The translations under genes and the position numbers were made by a program. From Rhizobium sp. CFBP 8762 (GTDB taxonomy: Bacteria > Pseudomonadota > Alphaproteobacteria > Rhizobiales > Rhizobiaceae), in contig NZ_JACYUD010000004.1 of the NCBI RefSeq assembly GCF_014841565.1, positions 1-64,000 of the forward strand: 64,000 bases of DNA, read 5' to 3'. The notes beneath the pieces were generated by a model. The model did no database searches, was not told the origin of the DNA, and worked only from the letters and a program-made list of their open reading frames with translations. Shown here in pieces: positions 43,179-51,397 of this stretch. Each line of letters opens with the position of its first letter. The stretch's first letter is position 1.

Positions 43179-44756
43179 ATGCCTCAACACAAACCTCTGC
43201 CTGAACATTTTGATGAAACCTGCGATGTGCTGGTCATCGGCTTCGGCTTTGCCGGTGCTGCGTCCGCAATCGCCGCCCATGACGCGGGCGCGCATGTCGT
43301 GCTGATCGAGAAAATGCCGGACCCCGGCGGAATTTCCATTTGCGCCGGTGGCGGTGTGCGCACCGTGACAGATATTCCCCGAGGACGGGAATATCTGCGC
43401 CACAGCGCCGGGCCGGATGTTCCCGATGCCGTGCTGGATGCCATGGCGTCTGGCATGGCGGACCTTGAACGATATTTTCGTAAGCTGGCAGAGGTCAACG
43501 GTGCGCAGATTGTGGTCCGCGACCGGGGAGGCAACTACCCTTTTCCGGGCCACGATGCGCTTGGCATCGTCGAGGTCGCGTCCATCCCGGACTTTGATGC
43601 GCGTGCAGAATACCCCCATGCACGGGGGCGTCTGCTCGGTCCCAATGTGTTCAAGCTTCTGCATGACAATGTCCGCGCACGCGCCATCGACGTACGGCTG
43701 GAAACGTCGGCGCAACGGTTGATTACGGCACCGGACGGTGCGGTCATTGGCGTGATCGTGCGCGAGCGCGATGTGGAAAGACGCATAGCAACGCGGCGCG
43801 GCGTTGTGCTTGCCTCCGGCGGGTTTGAGGCTGCTCCACAGATTCAGCGCAAATACTGGCAGATCAGGCCTGTTCTGCCGGTTGCAACCCGCGGCAACAC
43901 CGGCGATGGCATCCGCATGGCACAGGCTGCCGGAGCGGACCTGTGGCATATGTGGAATTTTCACGGTTCCTACGGCTTCCGCCATCCCGATCCCGACTAT
44001 CCCTATGCGCTGCGGGTCAAGCGCTTGCCGGACTGGACGCCGCAGGTGAAAGAGCCGGATGTGTCGATGTCGTGGATCGTGCTTGATGGCACAGGGCGGC
44101 GGTTCATGAACGAATACCAGCCCTATGTGCAGGATACGGGCCACCGGCCTCTGGACGAATTTGACCCGGTGACACAGCGCTTTCCCAAAATTCCGGCCTA
44201 TCTGGTTCTCGATGAAGAGGGTCGCAAATTGTACCCGCTGGGTCAGGCGGTGGTCAACGACCGGTCGGTCGTGCCTTACGAATGGAGCAACGACAACCTC
44301 AAGGAAGTCGAAAACGGCATTCTGAAACAAGCCGACTCCGTCGAGGAGCTGGCCGATCTGATCGGCGCGGACAGCCAAACCCTTCAGCAGCAACTGGACC
44401 TCTGGAACCAGTCCGTCGAAGCCGGTCACGACTGCGCTTTTGGCCGCCCGGGCGGCTCCCTGTTCAAGGTGCAGACGGCCCCTTTCTACGTCGGCACGCT
44501 CTGGCCCGTGGTCAATAACACGCAGGGTGGACCGGTGCATGACGAGAAGCAACGCGTCATCAATGCCCACGGCGACCCCATTCCGCGCCTTTACGAGGCA
44601 GGTGAAATTGGCTCGATCTGGGGTTTTTTGTATCTCGGCGGCGGCAATCTGGGCGAATGCTTCGTCACCGGACAGATCGCTGGCGCACAGGCAGCAGCGC
44701 AAGCTCCTTGGGTTGAAACCGCTGAGAATTCAGCATCTGCCGATGCAGGGAGGTAA
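43179..44756 (+). CDS. FAD-binding oxidoreductase, flavocytochrome c / fumarate reductase-like family
   Basis: A 525-residue flavoprotein. FAD site DVLVIGFGFAGAASAIAAHDAGAHVVLIEK, then GGISICAGGGVRT, ASGGFEAAPQIQRKYW, GNTGDGIRMAQAAGADLWHM and the C-terminal NTQGGPVHDEKQRVINAHGDPIPRLYEAGE with GGGNLGECFVTGQIAG. This is the FAD_binding_2 family (fumarate reductase, ketosteroid dehydrogenase). It may desaturate or reduce the carbon part of the substrate, or help supply reduced flavin; both are inference. The ATG at 43179 has CCGGA upstream. Confidence 0.87.
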   Translation: MPQHKPLPEHFDETCDVLVIGFGFAGAASAIAAHDAGAHVVLIEKMPDPGGISICAGGGVRTVTDIPRGREYLRHSAGPDVPDAVLDAMASGMADLERYFRKLAEVNGAQIVVRDRGGNYPFPGHDALGIVEVASIPDFDARAEYPHARGRLLGPNVFKLLHDNVRARAIDVRLETSAQRLITAPDGAVIGVIVRERDVERRIATRRGVVLASGGFEAAPQIQRKYWQIRPVLPVATRGNTGDGIRMAQAAGADLWHMWNFHGSYGFRHPDPDYPYALRVKRLPDWTPQVKEPDVSMSWIVLDGTGRRFMNEYQPYVQDTGHRPLDEFDPVTQRFPKIPAYLVLDEEGRKLYPLGQAVVNDRSVVPYEWSNDNLKEVENGILKQADSVEELADLIGADSQTLQQQLDLWNQSVEAGHDCAFGRPGGSLFKVQTAPFYVGTLWPVVNNTQGGPVHDEKQRVINAHGDPIPRLYEAGEIGSIWGFLYLGGGNLGECFVTGQIAGAQAAAQAPWVETAENSASADAGR

Positions 44757-44761
44757 TGCAC

Positions 44762-46165
44762 ATGTCATCCAGAACCGGACATATGGCTCTCGGAGCCTTT
44801 CTCTATCCAACCGGCCACCACGCGGCCGCATGGCGGCACCCGGATGCACAAGCGGATGCAGGCATCAACTTTCGCCACTATGCCGAACTGGCAAAGGCTG
44901 CGGAGGCAGCCAAGTTCGATATGCTGTTTCTGGCCGACAGCGCCGGTGCCCGGGGTGAAGACTGGAGCGCCCTGGCTAAGTTTTCCACCCACTACATCGC
45001 CCAGTTTGAACCGCTCACTCTGCTGAGCGCGCTTGCAGCGGTAACCGAACGGATCGGTCTGGTGGCAACCGCCTCGACCACCTACAATGAGCCCTATGTG
45101 CTGGCGCGCAAATTCGCGTCCATTGACCATATCAGCGGCGGGCGGGCCGGATGGAATTTGGTGACCTCCGGCAACGAGGCGGAGGCTTTCAATTTCGGCA
45201 GAGCGCAGCACCTGGCCCATGGTGATCGCTATCGGCGCGCCACCGAATTCCTGTCCGTAGTTCAGGGTTTGTGGGACAGTTGGGAAGATGACGCCTTTAC
45301 CCGCGATAAGGACAGCGGTGCGTTTTTCGATCCGGACAAAGTGTACCGGCTGGATCACCGGGGCGAATTTTTTGGTGTCAGGGGTCCACTCAATATTCCC
45401 CGGTCCCCGCAGGGGTGGCCCGTACTCGTTCAGGCAGGCTCATCGGGGCCGGGAAAGGCGCTGGCCGGCGCATCGGCAGATGTCGTCTTTACAGCGCAAC
45501 AGACCTTGGCGGACGCGCAGGCTTTCTATCGCGATGTGAAGCGCGAAGCCGTAAACCACGGTCGGGCGCCGGACGATGTGAAAATCATGCCGGGCATCTT
45601 TCCCGTTGTCGGGCGCACGCAAGCCGAAGCCCGCGCCAAGTTCGATCAATTACAGAACCTGATCCACCCGGATGTCGCCCTTTCCATTCTGGAACATCGA
45701 CTTGGCGTGCCCTTGCGCCATCTGCCACATGATGCGCCGGTGCCGACCGATATACCGGTTACCAACGCCGCCCAGAGCCGACAGACGCTGCTGCTGGACC
45801 TCGCACGCCGTGAAAATCTCTCGATCCTCGACCTTGCTCTGCGCGTCGCGGGTGCGCGCGGCCACTGGCAGGTGATCGGCACCCCGGAGCAGATCGTGGA
45901 CGAAATGGAGGATCGGTTCAAAAATGATGGTGCCGATGGCTTCAATGTCATGCCGCCATACCTGCCGGGCGGGCTGACCGATTTCATCGAACTGGTTCTG
46001 CCGGAACTTCGACGCCGCAACCTCTTCCGCACCGAATATGAGGGCACAACGCTGCGCGAACATCTGGGGCTGCACCGGCCACAACGCCACCACAGGCACA
46101 ACAAGGCAAACGAACAACCCGCCACCGAGCGCGATCAACCCATTTTGGAGACCAAATCATCATGA
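44762..46165 (+). CDS. NtaA/SnaA/DszA-family FMN-dependent monooxygenase (copy 2)
   Basis: About 467 residues; same family as the gene at 38904, sharing STTYNEPY.LARKFASIDHISGGR, FMN-site WNLVTSGNEAEAFNFG and RSPQGWPVLVQAGSSGPG. GGGAGG precedes either ATG 44756 (overlapping the previous stop) or 44762; the spacing of eight bases favours 44762. The C-terminus is His/Asn rich and looks like a tail. Two paralogues in one operon may act on different substrates or as different oligomer parts. Clear sequence differences exclude a recent duplication. Confidence 0.86.
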   Translation: MSSRTGHMALGAFLYPTGHHAAAWRHPDAQADAGINFRHYAELAKAAEAAKFDMLFLADSAGARGEDWSALAKFSTHYIAQFEPLTLLSALAAVTERIGLVATASTTYNEPYVLARKFASIDHISGGRAGWNLVTSGNEAEAFNFGRAQHLAHGDRYRRATEFLSVVQGLWDSWEDDAFTRDKDSGAFFDPDKVYRLDHRGEFFGVRGPLNIPRSPQGWPVLVQAGSSGPGKALAGASADVVFTAQQTLADAQAFYRDVKREAVNHGRAPDDVKIMPGIFPVVGRTQAEARAKFDQLQNLIHPDVALSILEHRLGVPLRHLPHDAPVPTDIPVTNAAQSRQTLLLDLARRENLSILDLALRVAGARGHWQVIGTPEQIVDEMEDRFKNDGADGFNVMPPYLPGGLTDFIELVLPELRRRNLFRTEYEGTTLREHLGLHRPQRHHRHNKANEQPATERDQPILETKSS

Positions 46166-47226
46166 TAACCAAGCGATCTCTCGTCAAAGCCATGGGGACA
46201 CTGACATTGGCCGTAGCGCTGATGACCCCTGCATTCGCGCGCGCAGATACCCTGCCGGAACGGTTTGCCGACCTCTACGAGCACGCGAAAAAGGAAGGTC
46301 AGGTCGTTTTCTATACGTCGTACCGGCAGGAAACCAGCACCGCAGTGCTTGAGTTCTGGCGCAACACCTTTCCCGATGTGCGCCTGAACATCGTGCAAAA
46401 ACAAACGCTGGATCTGATCCCTACGATTGAGGCCGAAAAGGCGGCCGGGCGGACCAATCCCGATGTTACCTTCATCAGTCAGCGCTTTATTCTCAACACC
46501 TGGCGCGACAAGGGGTGGCTGACCGCTTACAAGGTGCGTGATTTTGAAAAGATCAGCGGAAACTTTCGCGAGGATAGCGGGTATTTCACCGCCGTTGCCG
46601 CTTCGCTTTTGTCTGCGGCCTACAATCCCAAGGTCTTTCCGGACCCATCCGTCCTGCCCAAAAAGATCACGGATTTTCTCGATCCAAAGTGGAAAGGCCG
46701 TATCGTCTTTTCCGATCCGCGCACGGCTGCTTCACAGCTGACGTGGTTCCAGACATTGCTGGCGCACAAGATTATCGACTGGGACACGATCAAGGGTCTT
46801 GGCCAACAGGATTTTCTGTTCACACGCGGCAATGCTGAGTCCGTACGTCTGCTTGTTGCGGGCGAGCGTGATCTTTCGCCGCTCATCTCCTCACAAAACG
46901 TGATCACTGCGCGCGAGCGTGGCCAGAGCATCCAGTCCTATATTCTGGATGAAGGCGTGGTGGCCAATGAGAACTATCTGGCCATTTTCGAAAACGGCCC
47001 CAACCCTGCTGCGGCAAAGCTTCTGCTTGAAGTGCTGTCGAGCGCCGAGGGACAGGCCGTTGTCGCCAATGCCGGATCGTACATTCCGACGCATCCCGAT
47101 ACACCCATCCCCGGCGGTCTGCCGCGCCTGAGCGACCTGAAAATCATCGTTGCCGATCAGGATATTGGTGGTGAGGCCTCACAAAAGTTTCTCGAACAGT
47201 TCGATGATGCCTTCAACCGTCAGTAA
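46162..47226 (+). CDS. ABC transporter substrate-binding protein, family 1 (Fe/phosphonate/thiamine-type fold)
   Basis: A 354-residue periplasmic protein. Signal peptide with Ala-rich cleavage at PAFARADTLPERF. EGQVVFYTSYRQETSTAVLEFW and AAGRTNPDVTFIS, WLTAYKVRD are as in the FbpA/PhnS/AfuA group. It serves the ATPase and fused permease encoded earlier in the operon. The ligand is unknown; an anionic organosulfur compound is my guess from context. It overlaps the monooxygenase by four bases. Confidence 0.87.
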   Translation: MITKRSLVKAMGTLTLAVALMTPAFARADTLPERFADLYEHAKKEGQVVFYTSYRQETSTAVLEFWRNTFPDVRLNIVQKQTLDLIPTIEAEKAAGRTNPDVTFISQRFILNTWRDKGWLTAYKVRDFEKISGNFREDSGYFTAVAASLLSAAYNPKVFPDPSVLPKKITDFLDPKWKGRIVFSDPRTAASQLTWFQTLLAHKIIDWDTIKGLGQQDFLFTRGNAESVRLLVAGERDLSPLISSQNVITARERGQSIQSYILDEGVVANENYLAIFENGPNPAAAKLLLEVLSSAEGQAVVANAGSYIPTHPDTPIPGGLPRLSDLKIIVADQDIGGEASQKFLEQFDDAFNRQ

Positions 47227-47235
47227 CATACAGCG

Positions 47236-47262
47236 GCCCCGTTTTCTATAACGGGGCTTTTC
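47236..47262 (+). terminator. Rho-independent terminator after the binding-protein gene
   Basis: GCCCCGTT (47236-47243), loop TTCTAT, AACGGGGC (47250-47257), then TTTTCTG. The rhodanese gene follows 22 bases later, so partial read-through would keep it in the same operon at a lower level. Confidence 0.75.
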
Positions 47263-47284
47263 TGCCTTTGCTCGAGAGTTGACC

Positions 47285-48889
47285 ATGACCCTGCCCCGCA
47301 TCAATGCCGAAACGCTCTACAACCGCATAACGCAACAAACGGAACTTGCTGTCCTCGATGTGCGCGAGGAAGGCGTGTTTGCGCAGGCCCATGTTCTGGC
47401 CGCAAGCAATGTCCCTTTCAGCCGGCTGGAGCGCTTGCTGCCGCCACTGGTTCCGCGTCTTGCAACACCCATCGTCCTGATCGACGACAATGAACACCTT
47501 GCGCAACGTGCGGCTTCGGTCCTGCACGATTCCGGATACAGCGATGTTTCGGTGCTGGCGGGCGGCATTGCATCATGGAAGGCGCGTGGGTTGGAGGTAT
47601 TCGAAGGAGTTTACGTTCCAAGCAAGGCGTTTGGAGAGTTTGTCGAGATCCATTATGCAACACCGCACATATCCGCCCACGAATTTCAGGAAAGGCGTGA
47701 CCGGGGCGAAGACATCGTTCTGATCGATAGCCGCCCGTTCGATGAGTATAACTGGATTACCATTCCCGGTGCCATCAATTGTCCCGGTGGCGAGCTGGTG
47801 TTGCGGGTTCGGGAAATCGTTAAAACTGAGACCACGCTGGTCGTGGTCAATTGCGGTGGTCGCACGCGCTCCATCATCGGTGCCCAAAGCCTGATTGATG
47901 CAGGCTTGCCGAACCCGGTCTTGTCGCTGAAAGACGGTACACAAGGGTGGCATCTTTCCGGTTTGGCGGTTGAGCGGGGCGCTCGCCGTGTGGCACCCCT
48001 GCCCGCCGATGCAGCATTATGCTGGGCCCGCACTGCTGCGGACAGGCTTGCGGAGCGTCACCGCGTCCCCGTGATCACGCGGGACACATTGGCACGGTTC
48101 GAGCGCGAACAGGACTCCACAACGCTCTACCGTTTTGACGTGCGAGATGTGGCTGAATATAGCGCCGGGCACCGTCGCGGGTTTCGCTCGGCGCCGGGCG
48201 GGCAGCTGGTTCAGGCAACCGATACCTTCATCGCGGTGCGCAAAGCCCGCATCGTCCTGGCCGATAGCGATGGTGTGCGCGCACGCGCCACCGCTGCATG
48301 GCTGGTACGGATGGGGTTTGCCCATGTTTATGTCGTCGGCGACGAGACAGTTGGCGAAACTCTGGAGACCGGCATGCCTGCCGATCCAATCCTTGATGTT
48401 CGCCAGCCGGTCTTTGACGAGGTTTCCGTTGAACAACTCTCCGGCTTGCTCGATGGTGGCAAGGCCGTCGTTGTGGATGTTGCAACAAGCCGCATGTATC
48501 GTGCCGGACATATTCCCGGTGCATGGTTTGCCATCCGTGGCCGCTTTACACAGGATGCCCATGCGCTGCCGAAGGCCCCGGTCTATGTGGTGACATCCCC
48601 GGACAGCGTATTCGCCCGGCTTGCAGCTGGAGAACTGCGCGCTGCCACGAACGCCGACATCAAAGTTTTGGCGGGCGGAACGGCGGCATGGTCTGACGCC
48701 GGACTGGCGCTGGAAACCGATCAGCATCGGTTTATCTCCGAACCCAATGACGTATTTCTGAAAGCGTTCGAGCGAACCGATAGGCAAGAAGAAGCCATGC
48801 GCCAATATCTGCAATGGGAGCTGGATCTGGTGCAACAGGTGAACCGCGACGGCACCGTATCCTTCTCCTTTGAACCGCAGGAGTCGTAA
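47285..48889 (+). CDS. Four-module rhodanese (sulfurtransferase) protein
   Basis: A 534-residue protein built of four rhodanese modules: about 1-105 (VLDVREEGVFAQAHVL), 125-235 (IDSRPFDEYNWITIPGAINCPGG), 255-360 (FDVRDVAEYSAGHRRGF) and 375-480 (VDVATSRMYRAGHIPGA). Only the second has the catalytic loop cysteine, VVNCGGRTRSIIG; the matching positions are Asp-rich or Ser-rich in the others (IDDNEHLAQ, ADSDGVRA, TSPDSVFA). It would carry sulfane sulfur or act as a sulfur trap. Its place in a C-S-cleavage cluster supports sulfur handling. No signal peptide. Confidence 0.85.
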   Translation: MTLPRINAETLYNRITQQTELAVLDVREEGVFAQAHVLAASNVPFSRLERLLPPLVPRLATPIVLIDDNEHLAQRAASVLHDSGYSDVSVLAGGIASWKARGLEVFEGVYVPSKAFGEFVEIHYATPHISAHEFQERRDRGEDIVLIDSRPFDEYNWITIPGAINCPGGELVLRVREIVKTETTLVVVNCGGRTRSIIGAQSLIDAGLPNPVLSLKDGTQGWHLSGLAVERGARRVAPLPADAALCWARTAADRLAERHRVPVITRDTLARFEREQDSTTLYRFDVRDVAEYSAGHRRGFRSAPGGQLVQATDTFIAVRKARIVLADSDGVRARATAAWLVRMGFAHVYVVGDETVGETLETGMPADPILDVRQPVFDEVSVEQLSGLLDGGKAVVVDVATSRMYRAGHIPGAWFAIRGRFTQDAHALPKAPVYVVTSPDSVFARLAAGELRAATNADIKVLAGGTAAWSDAGLALETDQHRFISEPNDVFLKAFERTDRQEEAMRQYLQWELDLVQQVNRDGTVSFSFEPQES

Positions 48890-48893
48890 TCCC

Positions 48894-49658
48894 ATGACAG
48901 ACCTGTCCAGACAGCCCTTTGCGGGCAAAGTGGCATTGGTGACCGGATCGGCGCGGCGGATTGGCCGCCAGACAGCCTTGGCGCTCGCGCGTGAAGGCGC
49001 GCACGTTATCACCCATGCCCGCAGTTCCCGGCATGATATTGAAGCGGTGGCCGACGAAATTCGCAGCACTGGCGGAAAAGCAACGGCTTTGCTGGCCGAC
49101 CTCACGGACGAGGATGCGGTGCAACAGCTGGTACATGATATTCACACGGCTGCCGGACCTGTCAGTATTCTGATCAACAATGCTGCGATCCGCGGTGAAA
49201 GCCCGTTTCTGGACCTTGATTTGGAGACCTTCCGATCGGTGTATTCGGTTGCGGTCGAGGGTGCTTTTCTCGTTACGCAAGCTGTAGTCCCCGATATGAT
49301 TGCCGCGCACTTTGGCCGCGTTATTACGCTTGGCGGGGTCAGCGCTCATGTCGGGGTTTGCGAACGGTTGCATGTGGCCACCGCCAAGGCCGCGCTGGTA
49401 GGGTTTACCAAGGCACTGGCGGTGGAATTTGCCACCGAGGGTGTGACGGCCAACCTTGTGGTTCCCGGCGCCATTGGCGGTCAGCGTTCGGCTAACTCCG
49501 GCACCGGCGGCAAGCTGGCCGGTGGCAGGCACCCTCTGGTGGGCCACGAGGGAGAGCCACAGGATGTTGCAGAGCTGGTGCGGTTTCTGGCACTACCAAG
49601 CGGGGGCTACATCACCGGGCAAACGCTTCATGTCAGCGGTGGACTTTACCTGCCTTAA
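48894..49658 (+). CDS. Short-chain dehydrogenase lacking the catalytic tyrosine
   Basis: A 254-residue SDR-fold protein. VALVTGSARRIGRQTALALAREG is a normal cofactor loop, ILINNAAIRGESP a normal NNAG segment. In the active site the text reads VSAHVGVCERLHVATAKAAL: the Lys and its surroundings are in place but the Tyr of YxxxK is Val (with His beside it). So it may be a weak or altered-function SDR. CAGGAG precedes the ATG. It lies between the rhodanese and the TauE exporter. Confidence 0.8.
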   Translation: MTDLSRQPFAGKVALVTGSARRIGRQTALALAREGAHVITHARSSRHDIEAVADEIRSTGGKATALLADLTDEDAVQQLVHDIHTAAGPVSILINNAAIRGESPFLDLDLETFRSVYSVAVEGAFLVTQAVVPDMIAAHFGRVITLGGVSAHVGVCERLHVATAKAALVGFTKALAVEFATEGVTANLVVPGAIGGQRSANSGTGGKLAGGRHPLVGHEGEPQDVAELVRFLALPSGGYITGQTLHVSGGLYLP

Positions 49659-49812
49659 AGCGTCCACCTGCGCTAATTCGTTGTTTCATCCCAATCAAGC
49701 TGACGGAAACAATTCCGGTTTACCCCCTACATGCTATAGCCATCCTCGTAACAGTCGCAGATCCGCCGTTCCGTCCTTTCTATTGAGCCCTTCCAATTTT
49801 TCGCAGACTTAT

Positions 49813-50550
49813 ATGAGCGTCCTTTTCTTTTCCAGCATGGCTGCGACTGTCTTCTTGACCTCCCTTCTATCGGGTGTGTTTGGCATGGCAGGCGGATTGA
49901 TTTTGTTGTGGGTGCTGATGTTCGTCGCGCCGGTATCCACCGCCATTGCCGTTCACGGCATCGTCCAGATGGTATCCAACAGTTCACGCGCGTGGTTCTC
50001 ACGGGCATTTCTGGCGCATTCAATTCTTTTTATCTTGATTGCAGGCCTTGCGGTAGCCGCCAGCCTGTTGCTGTTTGTGGACTATCGTCCCAGCCTCGTT
50101 GTTGTATCTCTGGCTATCGGATGCCTGTCGGTCATCGTCTGGCTGCCGCTCGGCCGCCTGAATCTGGATGCGCAGCGCCCATCCCATGCGTTTGCCTGCG
50201 GTTTGATTTCTGGTGTGCTGGCGCTGGGTTTGGGTGTTTCAGGACCGACAATCGACATTTTCTTCATCCGCACGACCATGGACCGGCGCGCGGTGATTGC
50301 CACGAAAGCCGCATTCCAGTTTATAACCCACGCTACCAAAGTGGTGTTTTACTGGGATGCCGCCACGGAACTATCCAGCGAAGGGTGGACGGCGGTAGCA
50401 GTCGCCGTACCAATTGCCATATTGGGCACACGGGCTGGGAACGTTATCCTTCACCGCATGACCGATGTGAACTTCCGCATCTGGACACGCTGGATCGTAA
50501 CAGCCATTGGCGCAGTTTATTTCATGCGCGGAATTGTCGGAATCAGCTGA
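49813..50550 (+). CDS. TauE/SafE-family membrane exporter (sulfite-type)
   Basis: About 245 residues with seven to eight hydrophobic segments. FFSSMAATVFLTSLLSGVFGMAGGLILL and GLISGVLALGLGVSGPTIDIFF are the two inverted TauE repeats. The family exports sulfite, sulfoacetate and similar anions, which fits sulfite produced by FMN monooxygenases. The ATG at 49813 is chosen because the hydrophobic domain starts there; the open frame upstream overlaps the SDR gene in another frame. The ribosome site is weak. Confidence 0.8.
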   Translation: MSVLFFSSMAATVFLTSLLSGVFGMAGGLILLWVLMFVAPVSTAIAVHGIVQMVSNSSRAWFSRAFLAHSILFILIAGLAVAASLLLFVDYRPSLVVVSLAIGCLSVIVWLPLGRLNLDAQRPSHAFACGLISGVLALGLGVSGPTIDIFFIRTTMDRRAVIATKAAFQFITHATKVVFYWDAATELSSEGWTAVAVAVPIAILGTRAGNVILHRMTDVNFRIWTRWIVTAIGAVYFMRGIVGIS

Positions 50551-51027
50551 TCTGACAGCCGGCAAACAGTGGGTTATGACCGTCACGACAACGAACATCA
50601 AACTGGCAGGGTTTCATCCGAAACCCCTCGACACCTATAAAAAATTATCTATTATAACTACTATTTCTAATATTGCGGGTTCAGAGGGAGTAGCGGAATG
50701 GATCGAAGCTTTATGCGGCTGGTTATCGCCAGACTGCGCACGGAACACCGCAACGGCACTTCGGTCAGGGAAGCCAGATCGTTGGTCCGCGATGTCCTTC
50801 GACATCAGGCGCGGGTCGACGAGCCGGATATCCATGTCAGCGAGACGACGGAACAGTCTATGCCCGGCATTCATAAGCTATGACCCGTACCAATGCGGAT
50901 GGCGGACCTGTTTGGTTCAATCGGGGTTGCTCAGATGACGCGTAGTCGTTGCTGTAGCCCGGTGAGCATTGCGTGCAATGCTGTCTGGATCTTGAGGACG
51001 ACGTCGAGCGCTTGACCTGCGATAGAT
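50551..51027. other. Gene-poor gap of 477 bases between the exporter and lsrG
   Basis: It holds a 61-codon plus-strand frame (50698-50883) and overlapping minus frames with no recognisable motif. A small hairpin GCATTG-CGTG-CAATGC lies near 50967-50982 with no T-run. No RNA gene or insertion end was recognised. It is probably decayed sequence between two independent loci. Confidence 0.4.
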
Positions 51028-51342
51028 TTACGAGCTCGCGGTTTCGAGAAAATCGGCCATTTCAGCATTGAAAAACACTTTCGTGCGTGGCCCCGCAAGA
51101 ATAGGGTCGATCCGCCGGACGCATTCCTGATAGTGCGGTGTGCGACGGTGATCGTCCAGCGCGTCGGCTGAGGCGAAAACCTCGTAGATCAGAAAACTGT
51201 TTTGATCCTGCGGATCGCGCAGCACGTCGAAGCGCAGATTACCGGGTTCCTTTCGTGTGCCTTCATAGTTGATACGGAACGCCTCGATAAATTCGGCAGT
51301 TTGACCGTCTTTGACTTTGATGCTGACCATTTGAATGAGCAT
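51028..51342 (-). CDS. lsrG: LsrG-type phospho-AI-2 isomerase (ABM family)
   Basis: A 104-residue antibiotic-biosynthesis-monooxygenase fold protein: VSIKVKDGQTAEFIEAFRINYEGTRKEPGNLRFDVLRDPQDQ and FLIYEVFASADALDDHRRTPHY. In enterics LsrG isomerises phospho-DPD after LsrK, ending its signalling role. Placement right after lsrK supports this. The open frame continues upstream across lsrK but only as a shadow. Confidence 0.88.
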   Translation of the reverse strand: MLIQMVSIKVKDGQTAEFIEAFRINYEGTRKEPGNLRFDVLRDPQDQNSFLIYEVFASADALDDHRRTPHYQECVRRIDPILAGPRTKVFFNAEMADFLETASS

Positions 51343-51397
51343 ATCGATTTTCCTGGTAAGTATTGGATGTAACGCTGTAGCGCGATGAGTGGCGGGA

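Noticed and set aside
50698-50883. 61-codon frame in the gap before lsrG
   Set aside because: No motif, no ribosome site, and competing frames on both strands; cannot be supported as a gene.
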